Source of the DNA: Terriglobia bacterium
GTDB taxonomy: Bacteria > Acidobacteriota > Terriglobia > Terriglobales > Acidobacteriaceae
NCBI GenBank assembly: GCA_020072645.1
Contig: JAIQGK010000016.1
Coordinates: forward strand, 82,221 to 146,220
Reading direction: 5' to 3'
DNA length: 64,000 nucleotides
Part shown: positions 8,160 to 17,257 of the stretch, one piece after another
How positions within the stretch are numbered: position 1 is the first letter of the stretch
Layout of the letters: every line of letters begins with the position of its first letter
The notes under the pieces: generated by a model
Databases searched by the model: none
Seen by the model: only the letters and a program-made list of their open reading frames with translations
Told to the model about the DNA's origin: nothing
Made by a program: the position numbers and the translations under genes

Positions 8160-8732
8160 GTGAACGGAAATGATTTAATGGAGCTTGATGACGTCAAATT
8201 TGTCCGCGGCACGAGTTTAACAATGCCAAAGGACTGGACATTTGAATTTGAGGCTGTCGCTCTTCCGCACGCAGGAGGCCTGCTTCGCTACGCGCTACAT
8301 CTCGAAGGAGAGAAGGCGAGAGCTGAAGATCTGGTCCAGGAGACGCTTCTTTCTGCATGGCGCCATTTCCATCAGTTCGAACAAGGCACCAATTGCAAGG
8401 CTTGGTTGTTCCGAATTTTGAAGAACCTGCATTCCAAGCAAATGCGGCGAATGATCCGTAAACCGGAAGTGTCTCTCGAAGAGAACGCACCGCGGCTCGC
8501 CGCACCGGAGCGGATTTCCGCCAATCAGCAGGTGCGGGACGCATTTGCACGGCTCATTCCCGAGCACCAGGAGGTGCTGCAACTTGCGGCCGTTGAGGGC
8601 CTTGGAATCCGTGAAATGGCGGACGTGCTTCAGGTTCCTCAAGGGACCGTGATGTCACGTTTGAGCCGGGCGCGGGCCAGCCTTCGCAGCGTATTGCAGA
8701 CACGCGCATTTGTCCGGAAGGAAGGCTTATGA
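8160..8732 (+). CDS. ECF-type RNA polymerase sigma factor
   Basis: 190 residues with sigma region 2 ([19 protein letters not shown], the -10-recognition helix, about residues 55-75) and region 4 ([17 protein letters not shown] then [23 protein letters not shown], the -35 helix-turn-helix, about 138-178). The protein can start at GTG 8160 or at ATG 8178, six codons later; neither has a strong ribosome site. It overlaps the downstream anti-sigma gene by four bases (ATGA), the classic arrangement for an ECF sigma/anti-sigma pair. It would direct polymerase to a stress regulon, probably including its own promoter. Confidence 0.93.
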   Translation: MNGNDLMELDDVKFVRGTSLTMPKDWTFEFEAVALPHAGGLLRYALHLEGEKARAEDLVQETLLSAWRHFHQFEQGTNCKAWLFRILKNLHSKQMRRMIRKPEVSLEENAPRLAAPERISANQQVRDAFARLIPEHQEVLQLAAVEGLGIREMADVLQVPQGTVMSRLSRARASLRSVLQTRAFVRKEGL

Positions 8733-9484
8733 ATTGCGAAAGTGTTCAAGACTTGCTGCCACTTTACCTTTCAGGGGAGCTAACCGGAGAAGGATTGGCT
8801 GCCGTGCAGCATCACATCAAAGCATGTGAGGCTTGCGCGCAGTCGGCAATTGCAGATCGCCAACTGGACGACATGTTACGGACAGCAATGCTGGAACATA
8901 GCCCGGACGTTTCAGCCGTCCTTCAGCGGGTCCATGGAGAGATGGCGAGTTCCGGGTGGAAGAGAATGCTGCATGTTCGTTCATTGCGCTTTGCTGCATT
9001 GGCCGCAATGGTTGTTCTGGTGGCTGTTCTCGGCGTCTCAAGCTTTCGGGCGCATCAGGTGCAAAGAACAATAGCCCTGGCTGCAGCTAGTGATCACTAC
9101 AGCGACCTGGTGCTGTTGCGACATCCTGATTGGGCCTACCAGCCTGAGGATGTTGCCCGGTTCATGCTGGAAGAATTTTCACGGCAGGATTTGCTCGCTG
9201 CGATTACGCCCAAGGGAGCCGTGTTTGAAAAGGTCCGCTTGTGTAACCTGGGCGGAGCGCAGTATGCGCATTTCGTTTTCAGAACCGGACCGACCGAGAC
9301 ATCCGTTTTTCTGATTCCAAACGGCCAAGCCACAAACAGACATGATTCAATTCATTTGGCTGATGCCGGCCACGGTTTAGAGGCTTCGGGCTTCTCTTCT
9401 ACACATATGAGCGGAGTGGTTGTCGGCAACAGGGGGCAAGTGCAGACGCAGGAGATCGCGAACCGACTGGGAGGAGTGTTCTAA
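8729..9484 (+). CDS. Membrane anti-sigma factor with zinc-finger domain
   Basis: 251 residues. The N-terminal anti-sigma zinc-binding domain has the H-x3-C-x2-C signature HIKACEAC (about residues 28-36) preceded by a conserved Cys3. One membrane helix follows at about 88-104 ([17 protein letters not shown]), and the C-terminal ~145 residues form a periplasmic sensor region of unknown fold. The start overlaps the sigma gene. It would sequester the sigma factor at the membrane until an envelope signal releases it. Confidence 0.9.
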   Translation: MNCESVQDLLPLYLSGELTGEGLAAVQHHIKACEACAQSAIADRQLDDMLRTAMLEHSPDVSAVLQRVHGEMASSGWKRMLHVRSLRFAALAAMVVLVAVLGVSSFRAHQVQRTIALAAASDHYSDLVLLRHPDWAYQPEDVARFMLEEFSRQDLLAAITPKGAVFEKVRLCNLGGAQYAHFVFRTGPTETSVFLIPNGQATNRHDSIHLADAGHGLEASGFSSTHMSGVVVGNRGQVQTQEIANRLGGVF

Positions 9485-9490
9485 GAAGAA

Positions 9491-9550
9491 GCAGGAGATC
9501 AAGTATTGCCTGCGGAAGCTGGGCTCAATCTGAAGGTGAAAGAGACGCAG
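9491..9550 (+). pseudogene. Fragment of a 2Fe-2S protein gene tail
   Basis: This 60-base stretch is a near-identical copy of the last ~60 coding bases of the 2Fe-2S gene ending at 4783: both read GCAGGAGATCAAGTATTGCC, then CTGCG, AAGCTGGG and finally GTGAAAGAGACG. The copy has a one-base deletion after the GGG and several third-position changes. It begins six bases after the anti-sigma stop codon and has no upstream part, so it is a non-coding relic. Confidence 0.75.
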
Positions 9551-9948
9551 TGATCACGGCTGAAACCCAGAAAACCCCAAACAAAATCAAAGCACCCCGG
9601 CAGCAAAGAAGCTACACACCAGAAGTTTTTGTGTTGAAAGCTGGTGAAACGCGAGGCTTTGACAGCTACAAATCTGGCTGCAGCCGCCATTCATGCCAGC
9701 GCGCCCGCTTTCGAATCGCAGTCGATTCAAGGCGTTTAGATGACTCGTCGGAGGTAGACCCTCTGGGTTTGCATCAGATGCTCGGGCACACATCGGCAAA
9801 TTGCAGGCTTGATCCTTTCTTCAATTTTACGGGGAGTTTAGAAAGTTCTTATGTAGAGGCAAAGATACAGTACAAAGCCTGGTACTCGAGATTAGGGCAA
9901 ACATACAAGCATGACTTTGTAGAAACCATGTTGATCAAGCGATGTTAG
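9550..9948 (+). CDS. Doubtful open frame, unknown
   Basis: 132 codons from a GTG at 9550 directly after the 2Fe-2S relic. The translation has mixed composition (several Cys and Arg, no clear secondary-structure pattern) and no ribosome site. A piece such as TPEVFVLKAGETRGFDSY looks protein-like, but the rest does not, so this could be a decayed gene or a chance frame. It is included because nothing else explains bases 9554-10097. Confidence 0.2.
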   Translation: MITAETQKTPNKIKAPRQQRSYTPEVFVLKAGETRGFDSYKSGCSRHSCQRARFRIAVDSRRLDDSSEVDPLGLHQMLGHTSANCRLDPFFNFTGSLESSYVEAKIQYKAWYSRLGQTYKHDFVETMLIKRC

Positions 9949-10097
9949 AGTGCAAAATACTGCACATAGCTTAAGACAATCTAGCTATAAACTACCGTTA
10001 CGATGAGATCTGTATCTAATATTGAAAACTTAGCAATCTAGGAGAAGAATGACGGGCTGCTATTCAATTAGGCTTTGCCAGACACGAGGGGGGAGTT

Positions 10098-10880
10098 ATG
10101 GTAAAAAAGCCGCACAATCCAGCACTGATCGATGCAGCAATGATGGATGGTCACAATAATCTTCGATTTCCAGGACCGGGCATCGACATAATCCACCACG
10201 AGGTTGCAGTAAACCTATTTCAAGTCGTGGACGGGGAAGAAGTTCTCCTTGAGACACTCAACTTTCAAGGACGCATGCTGATCGAAAGAGGAAAGGCTTA
10301 TACAAATTCAAACGGATTCCGTCAGATCGATTTTATTGCCCTGGCGTGGACAGCCACCGCGTGGTCCAAGTCCCTGAAACAGGATATCTTGTATATTCTG
10401 TCCCAAGACGTGGAGCAGCCGATCAGTAATATCATTGCAGAAACAAAAGGAAAGGACTTTCCCGCCACCATCCAGTTTGATCTGATTTTTGACGTGCGGG
10501 TAAACAATAAGACCATCATCACTCAACATAAGGGGCGGCCCAAGGGACACAAGTTTCTTACTATTCCACCTGCGGTCGATACCCGGACCGAGTTGTCGCC
10601 GACGGTATCGCTCTTCGGTACGGACGACATCATGGACGTTGGAGTCGCAGCAAACGAGAAGGGCGAGGTGATATTCAGGCACAATCCATCGAAATCCTTC
10701 TTTAGAGATGAGGGTGGCATGGTCCAATTGAGGGTGTTACCCATTGACTGCCACGACAAGGCTGGAAGCACGCTGGTGTCCTTTGCCGAAATAAGTTTAC
10801 CAAGCCAGCTTAAACAGGTGCCAAGGCACCTTTTCAACCAGGTTCCTGTCCTCCAAAACAACAGACTTAAGAAGGGGTGA
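10098..10880 (+). CDS. Conserved-looking protein of unknown function next to P450
   Basis: 260 residues with a strong ribosome site (GGGGGGAG just before the ATG). The protein is soluble, beta-rich in appearance (alternating hydrophobic strands such as VAVNLFQVV, IQFDLIFDVRV, GMVQLRVLPID) and has no signal peptide, membrane helix or recognised catalytic motif. It is followed after 296 bases by a P450 gene on the same strand. Codon choice is less GC-rich than that of flanking core genes, suggesting acquisition. A lipocalin-like or immunoglobulin-like binding fold would fit the strand pattern, but this is only a guess. Confidence 0.7.
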   Translation: MVKKPHNPALIDAAMMDGHNNLRFPGPGIDIIHHEVAVNLFQVVDGEEVLLETLNFQGRMLIERGKAYTNSNGFRQIDFIALAWTATAWSKSLKQDILYILSQDVEQPISNIIAETKGKDFPATIQFDLIFDVRVNNKTIITQHKGRPKGHKFLTIPPAVDTRTELSPTVSLFGTDDIMDVGVAANEKGEVIFRHNPSKSFFRDEGGMVQLRVLPIDCHDKAGSTLVSFAEISLPSQLKQVPRHLFNQVPVLQNNRLKKG

Positions 10881-11176
10881 CTGAACTTGCCCTAAGTTGG
10901 GTTGAGACCCATAGCGAGATATTCGGCCAAAGCTGCAGAGGTGACAACACGACTGATCTCGCGCATTGTCCCGCCCGAGGCCATGCTTGGTGACATCTGG
11001 CGGTGGATGGGTTCGTGGTGGTAACCGTAACGTCGTCACGGATGTCTTGCGCCAGTGTGACGCGCGTGATGCTCGCACCGACGAACAGTTGGTTTAACGG
11101 GAAAACCGGTTCGTGTCCGGGTTCTTGAACCCCGCGAGTCTGCACCGTTAACCAGGGGAACACCTCGACAAGCCGA

Positions 11177-12640
11177 ATGCTCGTAACCATCGGCATGATG
11201 ACAAAAGACTGCCAACCCTCAATCGGTGGGACACAGCCGGCGTCGCCCGGACAAGTTCCCCTCTGCTCCGCGAACCCACCAGGACCGCGCGGCCTGCCTC
11301 TCCTCGGCAGTCTTCTAGATGTCAAGCGAGATCGCCTGGGCTTTCTGGCCACACTGAGGGAAGAGTTCGGAGACATCGTTATGTTCCGCATGGGTCATAA
11401 ACCCGTGTACTTTATAAATTGCCCAGACGGTGTCAGACGGGTTTTACGTGATAACCATCGCAATTATAAGAAGGGCGTGGGACTTACTCATGCTAAACAG
11501 CTCATCGGGGATGGGCTCCTAACTAGCGAAGGTGCGCTGTGGCAACGTCAGCGACGGATGGCCCGATCGGCCTTTGAGCAAGGTGCCGTGTGCGCCTATG
11601 CACCGGCGGTAAACGCAGCCGTCCAAGCGATGTGTGTTCGGTGGGACGCATCGCGGGAGCGTAATACCGGCATAAGGATCTTTTCTGAAATGTCGCGACT
11701 TACGTTGGACATCCTAGTCAGATGCCTTGGCGGTGCTGACTTTGCGTATCGAGCCGAGACGGTTGAGACGGCATTCCGCGTCGCCACTGAGCATGCGATG
11801 CATCGTATGACAGCTTTATTCGAGTGCACGGCGCGATTGCCTACGCCACGGAACCGGCGCTTTGTGAGAGCATTGCGTGATTTGGAGGAAGTCGTCCATG
11901 GTCTAATCGCCAACCGGCGATGCTCCAGCGACAAGCCGCCTGATTTGCTTTCGACGCTACTTCGCGCACGTGATGAAAACGGGGCGGAAATGGGCGACAG
12001 GCAGATCCGCGACGAGATAATGACTATTCTGCTCGCCGGTCATGAGACGACGGCATGTACCCTGGGGTGGTTTTGGTATTTGCTCGCAAAGAACCCGGAC
12101 ACAAGAAGGAAAGTGAGAGAAGAATGTGACCTCACCGGGCCAGGATGCCCGGTCGTCGCCGATCTTTCCAAATGTACCTACACGAATCTTGCGCTACGAG
12201 AGACCATGCGCCTCTACCCCGCCGTATGGCTTATACCGAGGAAGTCGATTGAAGCGGATGTCGTTGCGAAATTCGTGATTCCGGCACGCTCCGATGTAAT
12301 AATTAGCCCATACGTCTTGCACCGGCATCCGATGCACTGGCACCGGCCTGATGAGTTTGCGCCAGAACGTTTTCAGCCCACGGTAGCCGAGAGGCGTGAT
12401 CCGCATGTTTACATCCCATTCGGTATAGGACCGCGGGCGTGCGTCGGGCAAAGTATGGGTCTGCTTGAGGCACAACTGATCATCCTATCGGTGACGCGGA
12501 AGTATCGGCTCACTCTCGAGGACGACTGTAGAATCGAGCCGATTCCCCAGCTAACCCTTCGTCCTGCAACTGACTTGATAATGGGATTGGAACTTGAAGA
12601 GCCTCAAGACGGTTCGATGAAGTCGTCGCCCAAGGCGTAA
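11177..12640 (+). CDS. Cytochrome P450
   Basis: 487 residues, a full-length haem-thiolate monooxygenase. The proline-rich PPGPRGLPLLGS hinge lies at about 34-45, the I-helix oxygen-activation motif AGHETT at about 287-292, the K-helix ExxR as ETMR near 341, the PERF motif as FAPERF near 395, and the haem loop FGIGPRACVGQ near 414-424 with Cys421 as axial ligand. The N-terminus has no membrane anchor, so it is soluble. The hinge and haem loop resemble the CYP102/CYP4-like class rather than typical three-component camphor-type P450s. No ferredoxin or reductase gene is adjacent; the 2Fe-2S protein at 4448 is 6.4 kb away. Substrate unknown. Confidence 0.95.
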   Translation: MLVTIGMMTKDCQPSIGGTQPASPGQVPLCSANPPGPRGLPLLGSLLDVKRDRLGFLATLREEFGDIVMFRMGHKPVYFINCPDGVRRVLRDNHRNYKKGVGLTHAKQLIGDGLLTSEGALWQRQRRMARSAFEQGAVCAYAPAVNAAVQAMCVRWDASRERNTGIRIFSEMSRLTLDILVRCLGGADFAYRAETVETAFRVATEHAMHRMTALFECTARLPTPRNRRFVRALRDLEEVVHGLIANRRCSSDKPPDLLSTLLRARDENGAEMGDRQIRDEIMTILLAGHETTACTLGWFWYLLAKNPDTRRKVREECDLTGPGCPVVADLSKCTYTNLALRETMRLYPAVWLIPRKSIEADVVAKFVIPARSDVIISPYVLHRHPMHWHRPDEFAPERFQPTVAERRDPHVYIPFGIGPRACVGQSMGLLEAQLIILSVTRKYRLTLEDDCRIEPIPQLTLRPATDLIMGLELEEPQDGSMKSSPKA

Positions 12641-13081
12641 GAAATCGATTCGCATCGTGGAGGCCTCGCGTTGCATCACTCGTATCAAGCAAGCAATAGT
12701 CAGTGACTCCATTCCACGGTTCAGCATCGTAGCCACCAACGGGAACCGCAAGCCTTACCAGCGAGCGGTCAGAAATTGGTCATCCGGCAGTGTTTTGCTT
12801 TCTCAACTGGACTTCGATCTTGTGGTTCAAGCGTTGAGATTCCTAGTCACGTCGCAATTTAACACGAGGCCATCCGAAAATCAGCTTATTCATGAAGCAA
12901 TTACTATCAGAACATTTTTGGCTTGGATGTAGAAACAGGCGAGTTCTATAAAGTTCAATAGGCTTTTGACTCTGGTTCGGGACCAGGTTCTTTACCCGGC
13001 GCATCTCACGGAACCCTTTGAATTCGTGTGCCATAAAATTTTGTAACGATAGGGACCTCTCGGCTGCGCTCGGGGCAAAAA
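12641..13081 (+). other. Intergenic stretch without a supportable gene
   Basis: Between the P450 and cpoB stop codons. An open frame at 12657-12932 (91 codons) has no ribosome site and an implausible composition. Near 13048-13075 lies GGGACCTCTCGGCTGCGCTC, which resembles a dispersed 'agcaggtccctc..gctcggg' intergenic repeat also glimpsed at 35782 and 36468. Confidence 0.5.
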
Positions 13082-13981
13082 TTAGCGGTGGCTGGGCGAG
13101 GGGCGGGCAGGTTTTTTGGAGGCCCCGCCGGCGGCCCCCAGCTTTGTAAGACGGTCCCGGGCCTGCAAGGCCTCCGGGCTTTTTGGATAGCGGCTGATCA
13201 GGCTGCGCAACTCCTGCACTCCAGCATCGCGCTGGCCAAGCTCCAACAAAGCATAAGCTTTTTTCAACTGGGCTGCGGCGGTTTTGTTGCCTCCGGGATA
13301 TTGGTCCAAAACTTTGTTATACGCCTGCACGGCGCCGGCATAGTTTCCCTGGCGATAAGATATTTCTCCGAGGTAAAACTGCGCGTTGCCAGCGAGATCT
13401 GTATTGCCATAGACCTGCAGATACTGCGCGAACTCCTGTGATGCCAGATCGTTTTTGTTGGCGTTGTAATCGCGCAGGCCATCGTTATAAAGCTGGTCTG
13501 CGGGCGGAGCCTGCGGCACATTGTTGGCCGCGCCACTGGGACCGCCGGGCTGCGAGCCTGAGGGCGGAGCGGTAATATTTTGCTGCGCCGTCTGCATATC
13601 GTCGAGCTGCTTGCTCACTTTGGCGAGACGCGCTTTCAATTCGTCCACGGCATCATGCAGTGCCTGCACCTGCCCGGAAATCTGGTCGACCTTGCTGCCC
13701 GCGTCGGTGGTCTGCTGTCCCAGCGTTCTCTGCAGATTCTGGACAGCCGATCCCATCTTGTTCACGTTATCAGTCTGCTGTGTGAGCAGATCTTTCATCA
13801 CGCCCATGCGCTCATCGAACGACTGCTGCATGCGAGACATATTGTCTTGCATGAGCTGGAGCTGCGTCTGGATCTGGATAAGCTGTGATTTGGTGTCCGC
13901 GGCGGAAGCAGTGTGGCTGGCGCACAGTGCAAACAGCAGCACAGCCAGCACAACGGCGAAACTTTGTTTCTTCATAGGCAT
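13082..13981 (-). CDS. cpoB: CpoB/YbgF, Tol-Pal-associated TPR protein
   Basis: 299 residues: signal peptide (to about residue 27, SHTASAA), a coiled-coil trimerisation segment rich in Gln and Leu (about 30-140), a Pro/Gly/Ser linker, then C-terminal TPR repeats (DQLYNDGLRDYN, AQFYLGEISYRQGNYAGAV, KKAYALLELGQRDAGV). This is the CpoB layout, a periplasmic factor that coordinates peptidoglycan synthesis by PBP1 with Tol-Pal-driven outer-membrane constriction. It is the last gene of the minus-strand tol operon. Start may be at 13981 or two codons later. A hairpin lies between it and pal. Confidence 0.93.
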   Translation of the reverse strand: MPMKKQSFAVVLAVLLFALCASHTASAADTKSQLIQIQTQLQLMQDNMSRMQQSFDERMGVMKDLLTQQTDNVNKMGSAVQNLQRTLGQQTTDAGSKVDQISGQVQALHDAVDELKARLAKVSKQLDDMQTAQQNITAPPSGSQPGGPSGAANNVPQAPPADQLYNDGLRDYNANKNDLASQEFAQYLQVYGNTDLAGNAQFYLGEISYRQGNYAGAVQAYNKVLDQYPGGNKTAAAQLKKAYALLELGQRDAGVQELRSLISRYPKSPEALQARDRLTKLGAAGGASKKPARPSPSHR

Positions 13982-14121
13982 TTAACTCTTTAGATGCAGA
14001 ATAGCTGGTTGATCCTGCAAAGATTTTTCTTTTTCTCGTGACGAGGAATCGCGTCCTCTAAGTGTGCACCGGAATCAGGGCTTGCGGAAACCAAACCTTG
14101 GGCGCGAACCAAACTTGATAA

Positions 14122-14146
14122 GCCGGACGAGCTTTGGCCCGTCCGG
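14122..14146 (-). other. Hairpin between pal and cpoB
   Basis: Arms GCCGGACG and CGTCCGGC pair around a nine-base loop. On the minus strand no T-run follows, so it is more likely an mRNA-processing or stability element within the operon than a terminator; on the plus strand it is followed by CCTTTTG. Confidence 0.4.
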
Positions 14147-14155
14147 CCCTTTTGT

Positions 14156-14887
14156 TTAGTGTAACAGTGAGAAATGATCCCGGCGATTTTTCTGCCAGCA
14201 ATCTTCATTCTGCTCAGTGCATTGCGGTTTTTCCTTGCCATAGCTGATGGTCTTGAGCGCGTCAGCACTAATGCCGTCGCGAATCAGCGCCTGCTTGGCC
14301 GAGTCAGCGCGGCGCTCACCCAGCGCCAGATTGTACTCGGTGGAACCGCGGTCGTCGCAGTTGCCTTCAATCTGGACCTTCCAGCCCTTCTGCTTGATGA
14401 TCTGTGCCGCCTGTGCCAATGCCTGTTGTGCGTCGGGACGCAGATCAGCCTTGTCATAATCGAAGTAAATATCCTTTACCATCTGGGCAAAAAGCTGATC
14501 GTCAGTGACGGTCGGCGTTGGCGCGGGCGTTGGTGTAGGCGTCGCTTTCGGAGTCACTGAAACCTGCGCCGTGGCTTCCTGCGTTCCCGCAGCGCCCTTC
14601 GCGGTCAGATGGTAGGTAGTAGTTTGCGTCGGAGAGACGGTTTGTGATCCGCTGGGATCAACCTTGTTGCCATCAAGAGCAACATCAGTTGCGTTCTCCG
14701 TGCTCCAGGTTAGGGTTGAAGACTGCCCAGCTTCAATGGAAGTCGGGTTGGCAGAAAGTGTGGCGCTTACTGCTTTAGGCGGCGGTGGCGGTGGCGGCGC
14801 AGGCTGTTTCTTTTTACATCCGCTTGCCACCATCAAAAAAGCCAGCACCCCCAGGACGACGATCCGATTGCTCTTGCTCTTGTTCAC
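14156..14887 (-). CDS. pal: Peptidoglycan-associated lipoprotein Pal
   Basis: 243 residues. Lipoprotein signal ending at the lipobox VASGC (Cys24), a proline run, an immunoglobulin-like segment (SANPTSIEAGQSSTLTWS, about 46-112), a Pro/Thr linker, and a C-terminal OmpA-type peptidoglycan-binding domain (IYFDYDKADLRPDAQQAL, then EGNCDDRGSTEYNLALGERRA with the meso-DAP-contacting Asp and Arg). The extra Ig-like domain makes it longer than E. coli Pal (about 170). It anchors the outer membrane to peptidoglycan and partners with TolB, encoded 40 bases upstream. Confidence 0.95.
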   Translation of the reverse strand: MNKSKSNRIVVLGVLAFLMVASGCKKKQPAPPPPPPPKAVSATLSANPTSIEAGQSSTLTWSTENATDVALDGNKVDPSGSQTVSPTQTTTYHLTAKGAAGTQEATAQVSVTPKATPTPTPAPTPTVTDDQLFAQMVKDIYFDYDKADLRPDAQQALAQAAQIIKQKGWKVQIEGNCDDRGSTEYNLALGERRADSAKQALIRDGISADALKTISYGKEKPQCTEQNEDCWQKNRRDHFSLLH

Positions 14888-14927
14888 CTCATGTCCTCCA
14901 AAAAGTAATGCAATTTTCTTATAATGC

Positions 14928-16283
14928 CTATTTAAAGCTCCAATTGGGCTGGCTATTGCGGCCCTGACGCGTCAACTGCTGCAAGTGCGTGCCGTCCGCC
15001 AGAACGCTCCAGATCTGTTCATTGCCCGTGCGGTTAGACTGGAACACAATGTGCCGCCCATCCGGAGACCATGACGGAAAATCATTGCGCCCGCCATCGT
15101 GGGTCAATTGTATGATCTGTCGTGATGCGATATCCATAAGATAAATGTCCGAGCCGCCCAGCACTCCGGGGCCGTAATTGCGTACCCAGGCAAACGCCAG
15201 CAGCAATCCATTGGGCGACCACGCTGGCGAAACAGCATAGCCCTGGTCGGTCATTCTTTGCACGTTACTACCGTCCGCGTCCATCACGTATATTTGCGGC
15301 AATCCGGTGCGTCCACTTACCCAGGCAATCTGGCCATTCGTTTTGGGATTGAACACCGGCGACACATCGCCTTTGCCGGTGCTCAGCCTGCGTGCGCCTG
15401 CGCCATTCGCGTCCGCGACAAATATCTCTGACAGCCCGCTATGAATGGTGGATGCAAAAGCGATTTTAGTTCCATCTGAGGCCCATGCGGGAGAAAAATT
15501 ATCGCCTGCATTCCGTGGGAACGCCACGGTGCGGCCCAGTTCCAGCGAATACATCATGATCTGCCATGAGTCTTTCGCCAGACCGCTGAATGCCAGCCGC
15601 GATCCATCCGGTGAAATCCTTGGTGACAGCGCTATTGACCCCAGCTTGGTAATTTGTTTTTGATTCGCCCCGTCATAATCTATCGACCAGATTTCCTTGT
15701 TTCCGCTGCGCGTGCTCACAAAATAAATCTGGCTCTCTGCGATCCCCGCAATGCCGCTGCCCAGGCGCGCAATAATCTCATCCGCAAAGCGGTGCGCGAT
15801 CGTCCGCGCCATGTCCGGCGTTGCATCTTCTTTATATTGCTTGCCCAGGATCTGCGGCGCGCCGGGATTCTTCACGTCATACAGCCAGCCCTGGACGTCG
15901 ACTTTCCCGTTGTTCACGCCCAGGTTGCCGAACGTAAGCACTCCGGCGTTCGGCGGCGGATCTCCCCACGCTTTCGCTTGCAATTCCGCCGGCTGCCCTG
16001 GTGTTTGCGACGGATAAAAACTCTTCGCCACCATGTCAAAAATTCCGGCATTATCCAGATCATTCCACAGCACCTGGTTAAACACCGTGTTCAGCGGCGC
16101 GGTCTGCGGATCGCCGTTCGCGGCCTTAAAATCCGGCGCGGCCAGCCGCGGACGTTCCTGGCCCATGTTCAGTTCAATCTTGATTCGGTCCTGAGCGGTC
16201 GCGCTCAAAAAGCTGCCGAGCAACATCAAACTGAGAAGCAGTAAGCTCGATTTTCCCGTACCAGTTCTTTTTTCTTTAACCAT
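14928..16283 (-). CDS. tolB: Tol-Pal translocation protein TolB
   Basis: 451 residues: signal peptide (ending SATAQ near 31), an N-terminal alpha/beta domain (about 32-170), and a C-terminal six-bladed beta-propeller whose blades show the repeated ISPDGSRLAF, PAWASDGTKIAF, PVFNPKTNGQIAW, PAWSPNGLLLAF and PSWSPDGRHIVF motifs. It is a periplasmic protein binding Pal and the TolA C-terminus. It lies between the TonB-like gene (nine bases upstream) and pal. Confidence 0.95.
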   Translation of the reverse strand: MVKEKRTGTGKSSLLLLSLMLLGSFLSATAQDRIKIELNMGQERPRLAAPDFKAANGDPQTAPLNTVFNQVLWNDLDNAGIFDMVAKSFYPSQTPGQPAELQAKAWGDPPPNAGVLTFGNLGVNNGKVDVQGWLYDVKNPGAPQILGKQYKEDATPDMARTIAHRFADEIIARLGSGIAGIAESQIYFVSTRSGNKEIWSIDYDGANQKQITKLGSIALSPRISPDGSRLAFSGLAKDSWQIMMYSLELGRTVAFPRNAGDNFSPAWASDGTKIAFASTIHSGLSEIFVADANGAGARRLSTGKGDVSPVFNPKTNGQIAWVSGRTGLPQIYVMDADGSNVQRMTDQGYAVSPAWSPNGLLLAFAWVRNYGPGVLGGSDIYLMDIASRQIIQLTHDGGRNDFPSWSPDGRHIVFQSNRTGNEQIWSVLADGTHLQQLTRQGRNSQPNWSFK

Positions 16284-16291
16284 GAATTCGC

Positions 16292-17080
16292 CTATTTCGG
16301 AGGATAGTCAAACCAGAAATCTACAGTCACGCTGTTGCCTTCCGGCAATTTGCCAAAACTATCAATGCGCTGGATCGCCCTCATAGCAGACTGGTCCAGT
16401 GAAGGCACGCCGCTCGACTGCGCCAGATGCACGTTTGCCGGGCTGCCATCGCGCGTAATGTCAAATTCTATAAACGCGCGATGCGGCGCTTTAATGCGCG
16501 GATCAATCTCATACGTCAGCCAGTTGGCTTGCACCCTGCGCTTCACGCCGTCAACATACCAGCCATATTTGCCGCCAAAGTCGGCATTTTGGAAGCTGAA
16601 TCCGCCTTTGTAATTCGCGGTCGTGACTGAGCCAAACGGCCCGCTCACCGGCCCGCCTTCGCCATAAGGCACAGCGGTCTCAGGCGTCGGCACCGGCCTC
16701 GGAGGCTGCGTCACATGCGCCTGCTGCACCGGCTTTTCAATCTTCTGAGGCTTAACTTTTCCCTGGATCGGCACTGCATCGTCCGGAGGCTTCTCCACCG
16801 GCTTGGCCTGCGGCTGCGTCTGCGTTACGCCCTTGCTCTCATTCGCCACGATGTTGTCTGACTGCTCCGCCTTCGGAATCGGAATCGACGCGCTCACCAG
16901 TTGTGCCGTCACGGCGTCGCCCTCCTTGATGCCCCAGTCATTGGCCGTGCTGTGCTGTTGCGCCACGTAGCCCCACACAGCAATGGACAAAACCAGCAGT
17001 CCGTGGAATCCCACGGAGAGAAGCACTGGCTTCTTCCATTCCTCGCGTTCATAAAACAGGTTGGCCCTGACGTATGCCAT
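16292..17080 (-). CDS. tonB: TonB/TolA-like energy transducer of the Tol system
   Basis: 262 residues. A cytoplasmic N-terminus precedes one membrane helix (VLLSVGFHGLLVLSIAVWGYV, about 20-40), then a Pro/Lys/Gln-rich periplasmic spacer, and a C-terminal TonB-type domain (about 175-260, ending VTVDFWFDYPPK). Position between tolR and tolB shows that it replaces TolA: it would couple TolQR proton-motive work to TolB/Pal. Spacer composition (PQAKPVEKPP, VQQAHVTQPPRP) is typical of TonB rather than the Ala-rich helical TolA. Confidence 0.92.
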   Translation of the reverse strand: MAYVRANLFYEREEWKKPVLLSVGFHGLLVLSIAVWGYVAQQHSTANDWGIKEGDAVTAQLVSASIPIPKAEQSDNIVANESKGVTQTQPQAKPVEKPPDDAVPIQGKVKPQKIEKPVQQAHVTQPPRPVPTPETAVPYGEGGPVSGPFGSVTTANYKGGFSFQNADFGGKYGWYVDGVKRRVQANWLTYEIDPRIKAPHRAFIEFDITRDGSPANVHLAQSSGVPSLDQSAMRAIQRIDSFGKLPEGNSVTVDFWFDYPPK

Positions 17081-17159
17081 GTTTAGAAATTAGTAATCAG
17101 CAATTAGCAACTAGCGCTTAACCAAGAACGTTCCACGTCCCACTTTTTGCCCGACCGTC

Positions 17160-17255
17160 GTTTTGAACTTGTCCCCAAATCCGCGTTTATCCGTGTTCAT
17201 CCGCGGTAAGGTTTTGCCTTCCCGATCTGCGTTAATCTGCGCTGATCTGCGGCAA
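17160..17255. repeat. Dispersed 'ATCTGCG/TTATCCG' intergenic repeat
   Basis: Short iterations such as CGTTTATCCGTGTTCATCCG and GATCTGCGTTAATCTGCG, separated by a GGTAAGGTTTTG core. The same vocabulary recurs at about 20140-20212 and 60930-61200. This copy sits inside the tol operon, between tolR and the TonB-like gene, and accounts for most of that otherwise unusually long 177-base gap. Confidence 0.65.
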
Positions 17256-17257
17256 AA

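Noticed and set aside
10867..11391. 174-codon minus-strand frame before the P450
   Set aside because: It overlaps the P450 start on the opposite strand and has a low-complexity Arg-rich start; no supportive ribosome site.
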